From Mactromeris polynyma (Eukaryota; Mollusca; Bivalvia; Venerida; Mactridae), in contig JASFXZ010000032.1 of NCBI GenBank assembly GCA_032209605.1, positions 7,317,722-7,381,721 on the forward strand: a stretch of DNA of 64,000 nucleotides, read 5' to 3'. The position numbers were made by a program, and so were the translations under genes. The notes beneath the pieces were generated by a model. It saw only the letters and a program-made list of their open reading frames with translations, did no database searches and was not told the origin of the DNA. Below, piece by piece: positions 22,951 through 33,164 of this stretch (positions are counted from its first letter, which is position 1; each line of letters opens with the position of its first letter).

Positions 22951-23239
22951 AATTATGTTTATGATTGATATTCCCCACGTACGTTACTTCCTGAATCTAC
23001 CTTTAAATAACAGTATTTAGACAAAGCTAACAATTTAATAACTGGATCAATAAACTTACTTTTGGGGTGTTATTTAAATACAACCAAAGAGAGAGAATAC
23101 GTTGTTACAGGGAACGCCACGTGCCGTTTTTTGGACAGCATTTTCTAGCACAAGCCGCTAACAACTTCTCCACATAAATCAGAGGTTGGGGCAAAAAGCT
23201 TTGCCAGATATATTATCATCAGTCAATGTGTCGTGGAGA

Positions 23240-23328
23240 ACACACGTGACGCCCGATGTTCGAACCTTAGACAACTTGTTTGATATTCCAAAAGATCAAC
23301 CGACTGAGCTAACCGGGAGAGCTATTCG
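23240..23328 (-). mobile_element. tRNA-like SINE head
   Basis: Minus strand: CCGGTTAGCTCAGTCGGTTG (A box) and AGGTTCGAACATC (B box) about 40 bp apart, the layout of a Pol III promoter in a tRNA-derived SINE. The cloverleaf is imperfect. Confidence 0.5.
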
Positions 23329-23344
23329 TTAAAGTCTGCGTTAA

Positions 23345-23610
23345 ATAAAGTAAAGTATTTATTTATTATAGTGTCACCCCTATTTAAAGCGCCAGCTATT
23401 TCTGACTTACGAGACACCTCCTTTCTGAGCACATTAACTTCCCAATTCATATCCTTTAATGCCAGGCACCAGGCAGATAGGTAAATTATTATTTAACTCG
23501 CTGGCGGCTCACCAATCGGCCATATCAGAACGGACCCCTACCGGGATTCAAACCTTTGACCTCCCGCTGCCAAGGCGGATGCCTTAATCACTCGACCAAG
23601 GAAGACTGTA
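23345..23610 (-). mobile_element. tRNA-derived SINE, about 260 bp
   Basis: Read on the minus strand: CTTGGTCGAGTGATTAAGGC (A box), then GGCGGATGCC complement and GGTTTGAATCCCGG (B box), then a body ending near TAAATACTTTACTTT. A second copy lies at 61425-61667 and a diverged one at 36145-36310. Confidence 0.7.
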
Positions 23611-23845
23611 CTGTTATGTCACAACTTGTGGCACATGACATTTATGTCCGAGAAAATGCTACAATATATGTAAAATGACAGAAGTCGAATAATAACTTCA
23701 TGTGTGTATTCGAATCATGTGAGTGAAATTGTAGCCGCTTACGGCAGCGAATGGTCTAAGCGTGGCCTGTCATGAGAACCACATCAAACTTTTCTTCCTA
23801 TAAAACAAAGGTCAACTTTTTTCATTATACAAGGAAATACACCCT

Positions 23846-24091
23846 TTGGGCAAACAAATCATAGAATTAGATCTATATCTAAGTTTTACCGTCAATAATG
23901 GAAAATTGAAATTAATGAATTTGTGTTCCTTAGTTTTCAAGATATTACGTGAACATATTCTACCACATGTATTTCTAAAGTCATTAACACGATTCAGATT
24001 TATAATTGATAAATATTTCGAGTTTCGCTTAATTGATTTAAAAGATCAGTATATACTAACTTTAGCAGATAAAACGCAAATGCCTTTTTAA
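23846..24091 (+). other. 81-codon ORF without support
   Basis: An AT-rich ORF starting at a TTG codon. The product (Leu/Ile/Lys/Phe-rich, ending ADKTQMPF) matches nothing I know and has no splice or promoter context. Probably chance. Confidence 0.15.
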
Positions 24092-24307
24092 ATATTTGCC
24101 CTTTTCAGCGTAAATAATTTTGAGAAAACTTGTTATTTTTTTCTTGTTTAATAATTTAGCAATACTTCAATATGCGTAAACATAATTCGCACTGTTGAAC
24201 TATATTCGACAAGAGCTCTTAGTAGTCTTACAGTGCACCACATGGCGAGTATTATTTCTTGCTTATTACGTTTCCAACGCGTGCACGTGAGTAGGATTTA
24301 AACTACT

Positions 24308-24742
24308 GGCCCCGTGTTCACAAAGAATCAGTTTTCAGGATCAAGATCTAGATTCAGGATCATTATATGTATGTGGCTTTCCCTGTAGTTACGTATTCTC
24401 ACTCTTCTATCCAACTTTGTAAAAAATGTTATGCAAAGCTAAATCTTTTTACATAGTGTGACATATATGAACATCCTGCAAAACTTTTGAGACATTAAAT
24501 TCAACTGCCATGCTAATTGGAAATTAATAAGTTACGACCGAATTTGGAACATTAATCCTGATTTCTCAACATCATTGTGAAGTTCTGTATGTTTTCACGA
24601 TGCAAATAAGAATATTTTTAGGTATTTTGTGTATGTTTATGAGAAGTTCTGGAAAAGGTATTCAATTGGTTCATGAAAATGGCAAATATTTTTATGGATC
24701 ACTTTGATCCAGATACGTTGATCCTTTGTGAACATGAGGCCT
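24308..24742 (+). mobile_element. MITE with GGCCCTGTGTTCACAAAG-type ends
   Basis: The left end is GGCCCCGTGTTCACAAAGAA; the right end is GGATCACTTTGATCC ... GATCCTTTGTGAACATGAGGCC. Other copies are at 46558-46970 and 58856-59549. No coding capacity. Confidence 0.7.
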
Positions 24743-24749
24743 GGTGCCG

Positions 24750-25820
24750 GAAGTGTAAAAATAACTTGAGCAAGTCAAATTGTATATGTGTTATTATTAC
24801 ATGTACGCAGATTTGCCTCTGTTTTCTTGTATACTAAGGTGTGCAATAATGTTAAATATATTGGAAGACATCTCCATCAAGGTCTGTGGATGTTAAACAA
24901 GTTGTACACAATCTGCCTTTGGGGCGCAATTATTAATTAATTTAGATTCTTCATATTACAATAGCCCTATGGGGAAAACAAGACACAAATATGAGTAATA
25001 TTATTGGTAAAAACATAAGTGTTAAAATTCTGACCATTGCTCTGTTATAAATAATCTGAAACACTCAGAATTTCATCTCTTCAAAATGTATTTTCTCTTA
25101 ACATGGTGAGTTTTATTTCATGATTCTAGTTTTGCTAAATCGCATATTGTCGTGATGTTTTAAAATATTCTGGTGTTTTACCAACTGAACATTGGATTTG
25201 ATTTCCCCACGTGGAATTACGTTTACGATACATAGTTGTTGTCATGTCTTGGATTACAGAGTAATAGAAAGATTTAAAATATTTTTGGATTTCACATGTT
25301 TTGACTAAATAATTTTGAGAACAACTTTGAAACAATATGCCACTTTTGTGGGTGTTTTGTTAATTTCGCAACACTAAAAATTTGTATTTTGTGTACACAA
25401 AGTTCAATGTGAAATTACTTGTAATTAAAGTAACGTAACTAAGGTAATCCTCGTAACACAAAATGCATCATTGACGACTAGACGAGTAAAAACACCATTG
25501 TTTTGACTGATTTAATGATTTTATGTGGTTCGACCGTGTCTACGCCAATCGTGAAAATATTTCTCTAAAGGTCACTCGATGGCACAGCCGAAATATGCAT
25601 CTCCAAAAGGGCACTGGGTAGAAATTGCACTGTAATGTACGGAAGACCCGTGGTGACAAGAACACTTCATCATTTCTCTAATACATTCTTATGAATTCGT
25701 GAGGTTGAAATCGCGAGTTCTTGAATGTAGATATCTTGGAGCCGGTGACTTTCCTAAGAGAGAAATAATGAGAAGTGGCTGTCTCCACCGGTCTTTCGTA
25801 GTAATGGTCTTTATTTTCGC
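24750..25820 (+). other. Intron sequence, nothing recognised
   Basis: AT-rich, with only chance-length ORFs. The 66-codon minus ORF at 25135-25335 has no supporting context. Confidence 0.4.
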
Positions 25821-25822
25821 AG

Positions 25823-25888
25823 GCGCGCGGTGTTTCTAGCATTCATGGCACAAACAGCGTCGACTTCTACTGTGGGGCTTGATTATGA
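25823..25888 (+). CDS. Candidate 66-bp exon
   Basis: TTTATTTTCGCAG|G and GATTATGA|GTGAGT bracket 66 bp that is phase 2 at both ends. It encodes RAVFLAFMAQTASTSTVGLD Y. The phases fit the preceding 123-bp exons and the following 26404 exon. It has no Cys module. It could be a skipped or false exon; the splice sites and phase match are the only evidence. Confidence 0.4.
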
Positions 25889-26020
25889 GTGAGTAAAATA
25901 TTACGTCTTGCTAGTTAAGAACTTGCTTTTCCTGCCACAACAGGTCTTGTGGCACCCTGGTAGAGTTCGGCATTGGAAGGGTAGTGCTAAGACTGGCTAA
26001 TATGATTGGGTATGTTTTCA

Positions 26021-26277
26021 CGTTACGTGTCTATGACATGGTATCATGTCACGTGTCTATGGCGCGGTATCATGTCACGTGTCTATGGCGTGGTATCATG
26101 TCACTTGTCTATGACGTGGTATCGTGTCACGTGTATATGGCGCGGTATCATGTCACGTGTCTATGGCGTGTTATCATGTCACGTGTCTATGGCGTTGTAT
26201 CATGTCACGTGTCTATGGCGCGGTATCATGTCATGTGTCTATGGCGCGGTATCATGTCACGTGTCTATGGCGAGGTA
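26021..26277 (+). repeat. 26-bp tandem repeat, about 10 copies, intronic
   Basis: Unit GGTATCATGTCACGTGTCTA TGGCGC, most copies with a CACGTG palindrome. Because 26 is not a multiple of 3, Cys/Tyr/His-rich ORFs run through all frames. These are artefacts. Confidence 0.9.
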
Positions 26278-26403
26278 TTCCAGTATGGCAGCAATATATC
26301 AGGTGGACACCAACTCCGTATCTTTACTATGATACCAAATTCTGAATATATGAATGTTAATCAAATGAGAAGACGTGGAAATAAAAACATATTATTTTTG
26401 TAG

Positions 26404-26511
26404 GATGTGGACTCGCCCGAGTTCTTACTATATGGATAACGGACCCATTGATCTAACGTGTAAACCTTGCTGTGAAACAAGGCGACATGGCGAGCTCATT
26501 GTTCAAGCGAA
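26404..26511 (+). CDS. 108-bp exon, divergent Cys module
   Basis: The acceptor is TATTTTTGTAG|G and the donor GCGAA|GTGAGT, phase 2-2, 36 codons. The product begins MWTRPSSYYMDNGPIDLT, then CKPCCETRRHGELIVQAK. The C-x-PCCETRRHG core is shared with the 123-bp exons, while the N-terminal half is unrelated and lacks the first Cys. It is the most diverged member and sits in a part of the array with different intron sequence, so it may be the older form. Confidence 0.75.
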
Positions 26512-26577
26512 GTGAGTAGACATTTTTCACAAACACGGTAAATACTGCAGACAAAAAGTCAAGGAAGCTCACGGCAA

Positions 26578-26845
26578 AGAACCACAACTTCTGTCCATGT
26601 TTAATTGCGCAATTTTATTTATAAGAAGATCTAAAATTAGTCTATTTTTAAACCTTTTGATATCAGTCTTTTTTTTTTTAATGCGGAAGTATGGCTTTTA
26701 ATACCGTTACATATCGGTGTTGTCACTTGCTGGTGGAGGAACAGTTTATTACTGGTTGGTAACCCAGGACTACTGGTTAGGTCAATTAATCGTCGCCTTT
26801 AACTGACCTGCTGTCGAAAAAACGACGTAAAACTCCAATCAAATC
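26578..26845 (+). repeat. Shortened intron block and SINE-like tail
   Basis: Bases 26578-26752 match the start and end of the 5712 block with an internal deletion. Bases 26753-26845 match the SINE-like tail at 6088. This gives the same order upstream of exon f as upstream of exon a. Confidence 0.65.
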
Positions 26846-27189
26846 ATTGAAAGCACTGTAGTTGTTCGGTATTGAACGCTGGTTTTGTATTCAACACTTG
26901 CAGATTCACAGAAAGTACGAATCATTATTGTTCATTCTTTAACCATTCAATTTTATTGCGCAGTAAAGATTTCTACCAGTATTGAATATGTTATGCAGTT
27001 GACGCTCAATGTTGAACTATATTTTAACCGATTAACTTACCTGTTATTCTTCCGGAAAAAGTAGTTTTCGTATTAAGGCGATGCGACTGTCGAAAATTGC
27101 CATAGAACTAGTTTTTCTATCTCATACTAAAAAAAGACAACAAATGTCCTTTATTCTTTGTTAATTTCACAAATATGTATATTACAAAG

Positions 27190-27312
27190 GTTGATTGAAG
27201 ACGATTGTGTAAGTACAACTGCTATAACGACAGTAAGCATCCCGCCGACCACTGAGCCGTGTACCCCTTGTTGTGAAACCAGACGACATGGTATTGTTGT
27301 GATTAAAGCAGG
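27190..27312 (+). CDS. 123-bp Cys/Thr/Pro exon, copy f
   Basis: The acceptor is TATATTACAAAG|G and the donor AGG|GTAAGT, phase 2-2. The protein is identical to copy a (LIEDDCVSTTAITT ... EPCTPCCETRRHG IVVIKA) although the DNA differs at silent positions (gtg/gta, gaa/gag). That is a sign of constraint or of conversion between copies 20 kb apart. Confidence 0.75.
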
Positions 27313-27333
27313 GTAAGTATTACTTTTAAACTA

Positions 27334-27511
27334 CAGTCGGACCTTGTTTATTCGAAAACCTTCTATCCCAATACGTGGTATAATCCGAAATCAATATCAG
27401 GTCCCGATGTATATTCTTAGGCATTTCGAATTGAAATGGGCTTTTCAAAACCAAGTATTATTCGAAATAAAATTTTGGACCCGATGATTTCGAATGAATG
27501 AGGTCCGACTG
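27334..27511 (+). mobile_element. Pogo/Tigger-like MITE
   Basis: Same family and same 21-bp offset from the exon donor as the other five copies. Confidence 0.8.
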
Positions 27512-27559
27512 TATATAACACGTTTTATGAGTATGCCAGGTTGAACTTGGGAGGCACCC

Positions 27560-27905
27560 AGTGGGCGAGTGCATTCGGAAAACCTCGACCAACTACGTCA
27601 AGTGCCTCGGATGTACGTTAGGCACTACTTTCGGGAATACCATTCGAATGTCATGAAAACAAGATGGCGGCATGAACCCTGGAGTGCTGATGAATGTAAT
27701 ATTTAAGCTATATGAAGACTGAAATATGTGAGTTTTAACTAGAAATGACAACGATAATCCATCTCTTACGTGAATTTATCGATGTTATTGAAATTAAAAA
27801 ACCGTCTTACGAGAACTATTTCTTGACCGCACATACACTAGAGGGTGTTATCCGAGTAACGAAGTGGTACGGAAATACCCGAGAGCTGTCGAGAATGTAG
27901 GCGAG
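27560..27905 (+). repeat. Interspersed block Z with fuller ends
   Basis: Extends past the GTTATCCGAGTAAC end into GAAGTGGTACGGAAATACCC. It also contains the extra internal segment AAAACAAGATGGCGGCATG, shared only with the inverted copy at 47805-48150. Confidence 0.6.
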
Positions 27906-28125
27906 TGGTAAAGCGCCCGACTCCTGATCCGAACTTCTGCTCGAATACTGGCCCCGATCTTCCTAAAAATTTCAATCTGAGATCAATCTTATCTCAAATA
28001 TTGTCTCAAATCGTTAAGATTTTTCTCATCTGGACTCAAAATCGGTCGTAAAACACGAACATAATTTACTGAGTTTTTTTCTCAGAACATTTTAAACAGA
28101 TCCAAAATGAGATTTGTCCGGGAGA
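27893..28125 (+). mobile_element. tRNA-like head plus 'GATCTGAGATT' MITE
   Basis: GTAGGCGAGTGGTAAAGCGC ... TGCTCGAATACTGG looks like a SINE head (27893-27950). It adjoins an element with ends GCCCCGATCTTCC / GGGAGAGCGGG and many TCTCAAAT motifs (27950-28125), also found at 42928-43190 and 52365-52612. Confidence 0.5.
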
Positions 28126-28312
28126 GCGGGTCCTGAATAAGATGCAAGGACAGGTTAGAATCCGAGGAATAAGCAATTGAATGTGATTGATAAGGTGTGA
28201 GAACTTGCCAGAAGTCTAGTATGAAACTATCCTGTATGGAAATTCTCGTAAAATAGTTTAAAACCGACTTCTTTTTTTCATTTAACTAACAGGAACAATT
28301 TTTATATTGCAG

Positions 28313-28418
28313 AGTGGTACGAGATCCTATTGCTAAACCAGGGATGACCCCTAAGGGACCCCCTGATGGCCCTATTGGCCAACCTGGTGCTAATGATACA
28401 AGACCTGAGATGTTCTGA
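28313..28418 (+). CDS. Terminal exon with collagen-like tail and stop
   Basis: The acceptor TTTTTATATTGCAG|A gives phase 2, matching all upstream donors. The product is VVRDPIAKPGMTPKGPPDGP then IGQPGANDTRPEMF and TGA. It has a short Gly/Pro run (KGPPDGPIGQPG) resembling two or three collagen G-x-y triplets; too short to form a triple helix on its own. VVRD continues the hydrophobic strand of the preceding KAG/KA ends. A poly(A) signal is not obvious nearby; the palindromic MITE starts about 105 bp downstream and may lie in the 3' UTR. Confidence 0.7.
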
Positions 28419-28523
28419 TTAGTTGAACGTTTACTTGTACATTGCTTTGGATACTCGGATCTTCAGATGATAGTAAAGTAACAGTGGATATTTTAATAGC
28501 TTTATTCGTCTATTCTTTTATAT

Positions 28524-28764
28524 ATGAGCGCCGCTATACGATTTCCAACCTCTTCTATAAGTGACGTCATTTCCAGAATACGTCACATGTGACGTCACCA
28601 TGTACTGACAGTAAGCAATATTTTCTCCATAAGGCAATATGAAAACAATGTGACCATATGGGGAAACTATTGCTTACTGTCAGTACATGGTGACATCACA
28701 TGTGACGTTTTCTTGAAATGACGTCACTTACAGAAGAGATTGGAAATCCCACAGCAGCGCTCAT
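28524..28764. mobile_element. Palindromic 241-bp MITE, copy 3
   Basis: Almost a perfect inverted repeat: ATGAGCGCCGCTATACGATT ... CATGTACTGACAGTAAGCAA and its reverse complement. Exactly the same length as copy 1. Each arm contains TGACGTCA and CACATGTGACGTCACC. Confidence 0.85.
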
Positions 28765-28769
28765 ACCTA

Positions 28770-30290
28770 TGTGCTAAATGCATATCCTGTGTTCATCGTC
28801 TCATAATGTTGGGGATTTGCCCAGCGGGGATGTCCTTATTTGCATTGTTCGTTTTATTGCGATACTTACATGAGTGACAGGTTGGATGCACCTTAATTAA
28901 GTGACTAGTGGTGTTCCCCCCAATGAAAGTTTCTATCTTCACACATCATTTGAGCACTGCCATGACAACACCTGTTTTAGTGACGTTAGTTATGACGTCG
29001 AGTATTTCCCAATCGAAGTTATTATTTGCATAAAATAACATAAAACGAATTACTATCAATTCAAAATTTGTTGATAATACCTTTATTGTATACACCGTGT
29101 ATATTCCAGTCAATCGTTTGCAAGATATGTATTCATTGACTGACCACTATAAAGATTTTACAGCTGTTCTCAGTTATAAAAGCATATAAGCAGACTGTAG
29201 TTTAAAACTGTATTTTTTGGTCTACACTTGGCGAACCTGAAGTTGCCTGCATCACGTGCATTCACGTGCGCCTTTAAGGGCATGACAAATCATCACGCAA
29301 ACCAGTGATTATAATACATGATATTCTTATCAAATATATGACCACACACACACACATGCAATATCCTTAACATAAGTACAATAAATCTTACTGTTGGGCC
29401 TTAAATAAAACATTCTTTGTTTCTTCTCCCAGTACCTAGCCCCCTAAAATGTCACCACTCAAAACAATACGTCACACATATGAAAGCAAATAATATTCTT
29501 TCAAGGAATGTGGTTGTTATATCCCAAAGTGAATCATATCACTTCAAATTGCTAACGTCAATTCAAACTGATGAAAAGTTACATATTGAAAGTTGAAAGC
29601 GATACTAGCTTATACTTATATTAATGTATACGCAGATAGATTAGTCTCGAAATAATCCCATTGTATGAATAATAGTTCTATATTGTTTTATTCTAAAAAG
29701 CGGTGTTATTATTCATATAGATGAGACAGATATCATTGTTGAGGTTTTACTGTATGTATAACATAACATACGGTGTAGAGTGGTAATAATACACTAGTGA
29801 AATAACAACTCACGTGCGTACGACGTCACAATAAAAAAAGCGAGACATAGACGCGCGAGAAATGATGTTGAAATTGTTAAATATTTAATTAAAACGAAAA
29901 TTGTAGGAACTACTTTTTGATGCGTCAGTTTGTGTTTACCAACGACCGAATTACACACGACATATTGCTTGCATATAAGAACAGAGAGAGAATACGTAGC
30001 TACAGGGGGCACAAGGAAGGTTAATGTAATATTTCGGCGAAAATCAGCCATTTCTTCAGTTATGTCATAAAAAGAATCTTACATTCGTGTTAATATTTTA
30101 TTGAATTTACTAAACTCGTCATCTAAAACCGATAAAAACTCGACAAAGCATCGTTTTTAGAAGCCTCGTTTAATAAATTCAATAAATAATGACCACTCAT
30201 GTAAAATCCTCTATTTATCTCATCATGTATGCTATACAACATGTCTGTCTCCAAAGCCGCAACCTTTGGCGGATGAAATTTCAACTGTTG
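28770..30290 (+). other. Intergenic, nothing firm
   Basis: A minus ORF of 85 codons (29794-30051) overlaps a motif (AGAGAGAGAATACGT..TACAGGG) that also occurs at 23090-23110, so it is likely repeat-derived. No other signal. Confidence 0.35.
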
Positions 30291-30295
30291 TTGAC

Positions 30296-30866
30296 AGGTT
30301 GTTGCTCTAGAGAGAGTCGCTCTGGACAGGTTGTTGCTCTAGAGAGGGTCGCTCTGGAGAGGTTGTTGCTCTAGAGAGGGCCTTTCTGGAGCAGTTGTTG
30401 CTCTATAGAGGGTCGCTCTGGACAGGTTGTTGCTCAGAGAGGGTCGCTCTGGAGAGGTTGTTGCTCTAGAGAGAGTCGCTCTGGACAGGTTGTTGCTCTC
30501 GCTCTGGACAGGTTGTTGCTCTAGAGAGAGTCGCTCTGGAGAAGTTGTTGCTCTAGAGAGAGTCGCTCTGGACAGGTTGTTGCTCTAGAGAGAGTCGCTC
30601 TGGAGAGGTTGTTGCTCTAGAGAGGGTCGCTCTGGACAGGTTGTTGCTCTAGAGAGAGTCGCTCTGGAGAGGTTGTTGCTCTAGAGAGGGTCGCTCTGGA
30701 GAGGCTGTTGCTCTAGAGAGAGTCGCTCTGGAGAGGTTGTTGCTCTAGAGAGGGTCGCTCTGGAGAGGTTGTTGCTCTAGAGAGAGTCGCTCTGGAGAGG
30801 TTGTTGCTCTAGAGAGAGTCGCTCTGGAGAGGTTGTTGCTCTAGAGAGGGTCGCTCTGGAGACGTT
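30296..30866 (+). repeat. 32-bp satellite, about 18 copies
   Basis: Unit GGTTGTTGCTCTAGAGAGAG TCGCTCTGGAGA with a GACA/GAGA alternation. The core GGTTGTTGCTCTAGAG is the reverse complement of the core of the 52.7-kb satellite. Confidence 0.9.
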
Positions 30867-30879
30867 GCACTTAACGAAC

Positions 30880-31061
30880 CGTGAAACTTCAAAAATAAGA
30901 CCATCATTGGTTCTGAAGAGTGTTGGTCTTATTATTGAGGTGGTCTAATAATCATTGAATCAAAATTTGGGGGAAAAAAAACGAAAAATTAAGCATGAAC
31001 TTACGATCTTATTAATGTGATGGGCTTAATTGTAAGGTGATCTTTAAGTGAGGTTTTACTG
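30880..31061 (+). mobile_element. MITE directly bordering the 32-bp satellite
   Basis: Same family as 20833-21012 (GTGAAACTTCAAAAATAAGA ... GTGAGGTTTTACTG). Its left end is fused to the satellite. Confidence 0.65.
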
Positions 31062-31446
31062 TATATAGAGCGAACAAAATGAGATAAATCTACACTGACG
31101 CATAGAGGCGCTGATAATGTAAAATCTAACTTTTCCCCGCACATGTTTCGTTCTTTAGCGTCTGGACTCCCGAATTTCGTTAGCAATTTCTTCATACGGG
31201 CTTCCTTAACTGTGAAAATTTACCCTCGCATGTCAACAACAGTCTTAATATTTAATGGTTACCCGGTGATTTCTTTATAAGAAAGTGAACAAAACTTTCA
31301 GTTAAATTACCGTAAAATGATAGACATGTCTGTACATTTATATTATAGGAATTTAACTCCGTGTACTTTAAAGCTGCATGACTGTTTTCTTCATTTTTTG
31401 ATGACTATATCATATTAGTTTCAAACCAACAGACTTGCATTAATTT

Positions 31447-31930
31447 CACTTAAAAACTGTCTGTCACGTTGATATTTGCGAGTTCCTGGACAGAAAATAC
31501 CCGGTTATTGACATCTAAACGAACGTAAGGATTGTCTATGACATTACTTAGAAATTCTGACAAATCGGGAAGAATTTTCTGAATCACCGTTTTGAGAACG
31601 AACTGGGGATGACAGTATTTGTCAAAAAGGTTTTGTAATACGTGTGTCATTCCAGAAAGCAGCACATTCAATAGCTAATTAGTGTTCGTCGGTGATAGTA
31701 AATGTCTTCGAAGACAATTAGGAGTGATATATATATTTTTTGCAAAATATGTCAAATTGAACACTGATAAACTGGGTCCGTAAACTGCTGGTTTTCGTTT
31801 TGAAATGCGGAGCACGGAACCATGCACAAAGCTCATTTGAATCGTTTGCTTGTTTGAAGTTTTCTTGGGAAATTTCTGTCGCATACCCGGTCGCCCACGG
31901 GCAAGCCAGAATAGCATAAACAACAAGCAT
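31447..31930 (-). CDS. Candidate small secreted protein, two pieces, unassigned
   Basis: Two minus-strand stretches look protein-like. The first starts at ATG 31930: MLVVYAILACPWATGYA is a plausible signal peptide, then TEISQENFKQANDSNELCAW continues to a stop at 31718-31720. The second (about 31680-31450, different frame) includes QFVLKTVIQKILPDLSEFLS and NNRVFSVQELANINVTDSF then a stop. Between them an acceptor-like CACTAATTAG exists, but I cannot place a convincing donor. It could be two exons, a broken gene, or chance. MITEs flank it on both sides. Family not recognised. Confidence 0.3.
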
Positions 31931-32220
31931 AAACAACAAGCAATAATTGACACTTTGTGTTTGCGTTGATATATCGGAGTTTTCTCCCTTTGGTCATACC
32001 GGTATTTGAGCATCGCATGATTTATCACATTCAAGGTGTAATCGCCTTCTTAGAATGAGATTATTGGTCGACATATCTTTCCCACAGAGCGAAACAAGTT
32101 TGTATGGAAATGCTAAAATATTCAAAGACTTTTCCGTCTGTTTTTAAATATCCAACTCTTGGCGAGTAAAATGTCTACCTTCAGGTGGTAATGAGGAAAA
32201 GAAATTTTCGTTTTGACAAG

Positions 32221-32371
32221 TACAGTAAAACCACCCTTAGGATCCATGAAAAACGGGTCTTAATATTGAGGTTGAATAAAGAGTAAAACAGTGAAAATGT
32301 GCATGCAAATTGTGTTCTTAATTTTGAGACGGTCCTATTACTGAGATGGTCTATAAGTGAGGTTTTACTGT
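32221..32371 (+). mobile_element. MITE
   Basis: TACAGTAAAACCACCCTTAG ... GTGAGGTTTTACTGTA, same family as 20833-21012. Confidence 0.7.
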
Positions 32372-32940
32372 ACATATTATTTTAAAGACATTTATTTTGT
32401 TGTAGTTAAACTTAAAATTCGATTTTAATTTCTGAACAACTGAAGCTGAAAAAACCAGTATGAAAAATTGGCGAATCAGCAAAGACGAACATACTTATTG
32501 TAAAATAAGACCGTCCAAATTAGCAGTTTGTGATTCGTTCGACCGATTTTTTTACCAATGACGCACAAGTTCAACATTTGTGGATATGTGTTTTCTTAGA
32601 ATTTTACAATTCAACACCTGTAGTAATTATACGAGTACATGTACTTGACAATTCAACTTTTTTTTACTCCAGAAATGCTCAACGGGTTTCGAACCATGAT
32701 GTAATATGTTCAAATACAATTTGAATTTGATGACATTTTCTCATTTGATTATTCAGTATAATATAACAAATACTACATGACACGTCGGTCAATATGCAAG
32801 TTTACAGACCGGGCAGTCAGTCATATCAATTTACAAATATGCCCCGGTCATGATATAACGGTTATTTTGGTCTGACAGGCGGGTCCTTGAAATAAAATCA
32901 CTATTGGCAAACCAGTACTAGAAACAAACTGTAATCAACG

Positions 32941-33126
32941 ACAGTCGGACCTCGTTTATTCGACAACCATCTATCCGAATCCTCGGTATAATCCGAAATA
33001 AATATTAGATCCCGATGAATCTTTTTATGCACGTTGAATTGAATTCGAAATTGACTATTCGAAATCATATTTTATTCGAAATAAAATTTCGGACTCAATG
33101 AATTCGAATAAACGAGGTCCTACTGT
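32941..33126 (+). mobile_element. Pogo/Tigger-like MITE
   Basis: ACAGTCGGACCTCGTTTATT ... AATAAACGAGGTCCTACTGT. Same family as the intronic MITEs, here outside the gene. Better preserved ends than most copies. Confidence 0.75.
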
Positions 33127-33164
33127 ACGTGATAATTATAAAACTGGAAGAAGTTCTCACCGCA

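Noticed and set aside
29794..30051. 85-codon minus-strand ORF starting MADFRRNITL
   Set aside because: Part of it repeats at 23.09 kb as a short dispersed motif, and no splice, promoter or family evidence supports it.
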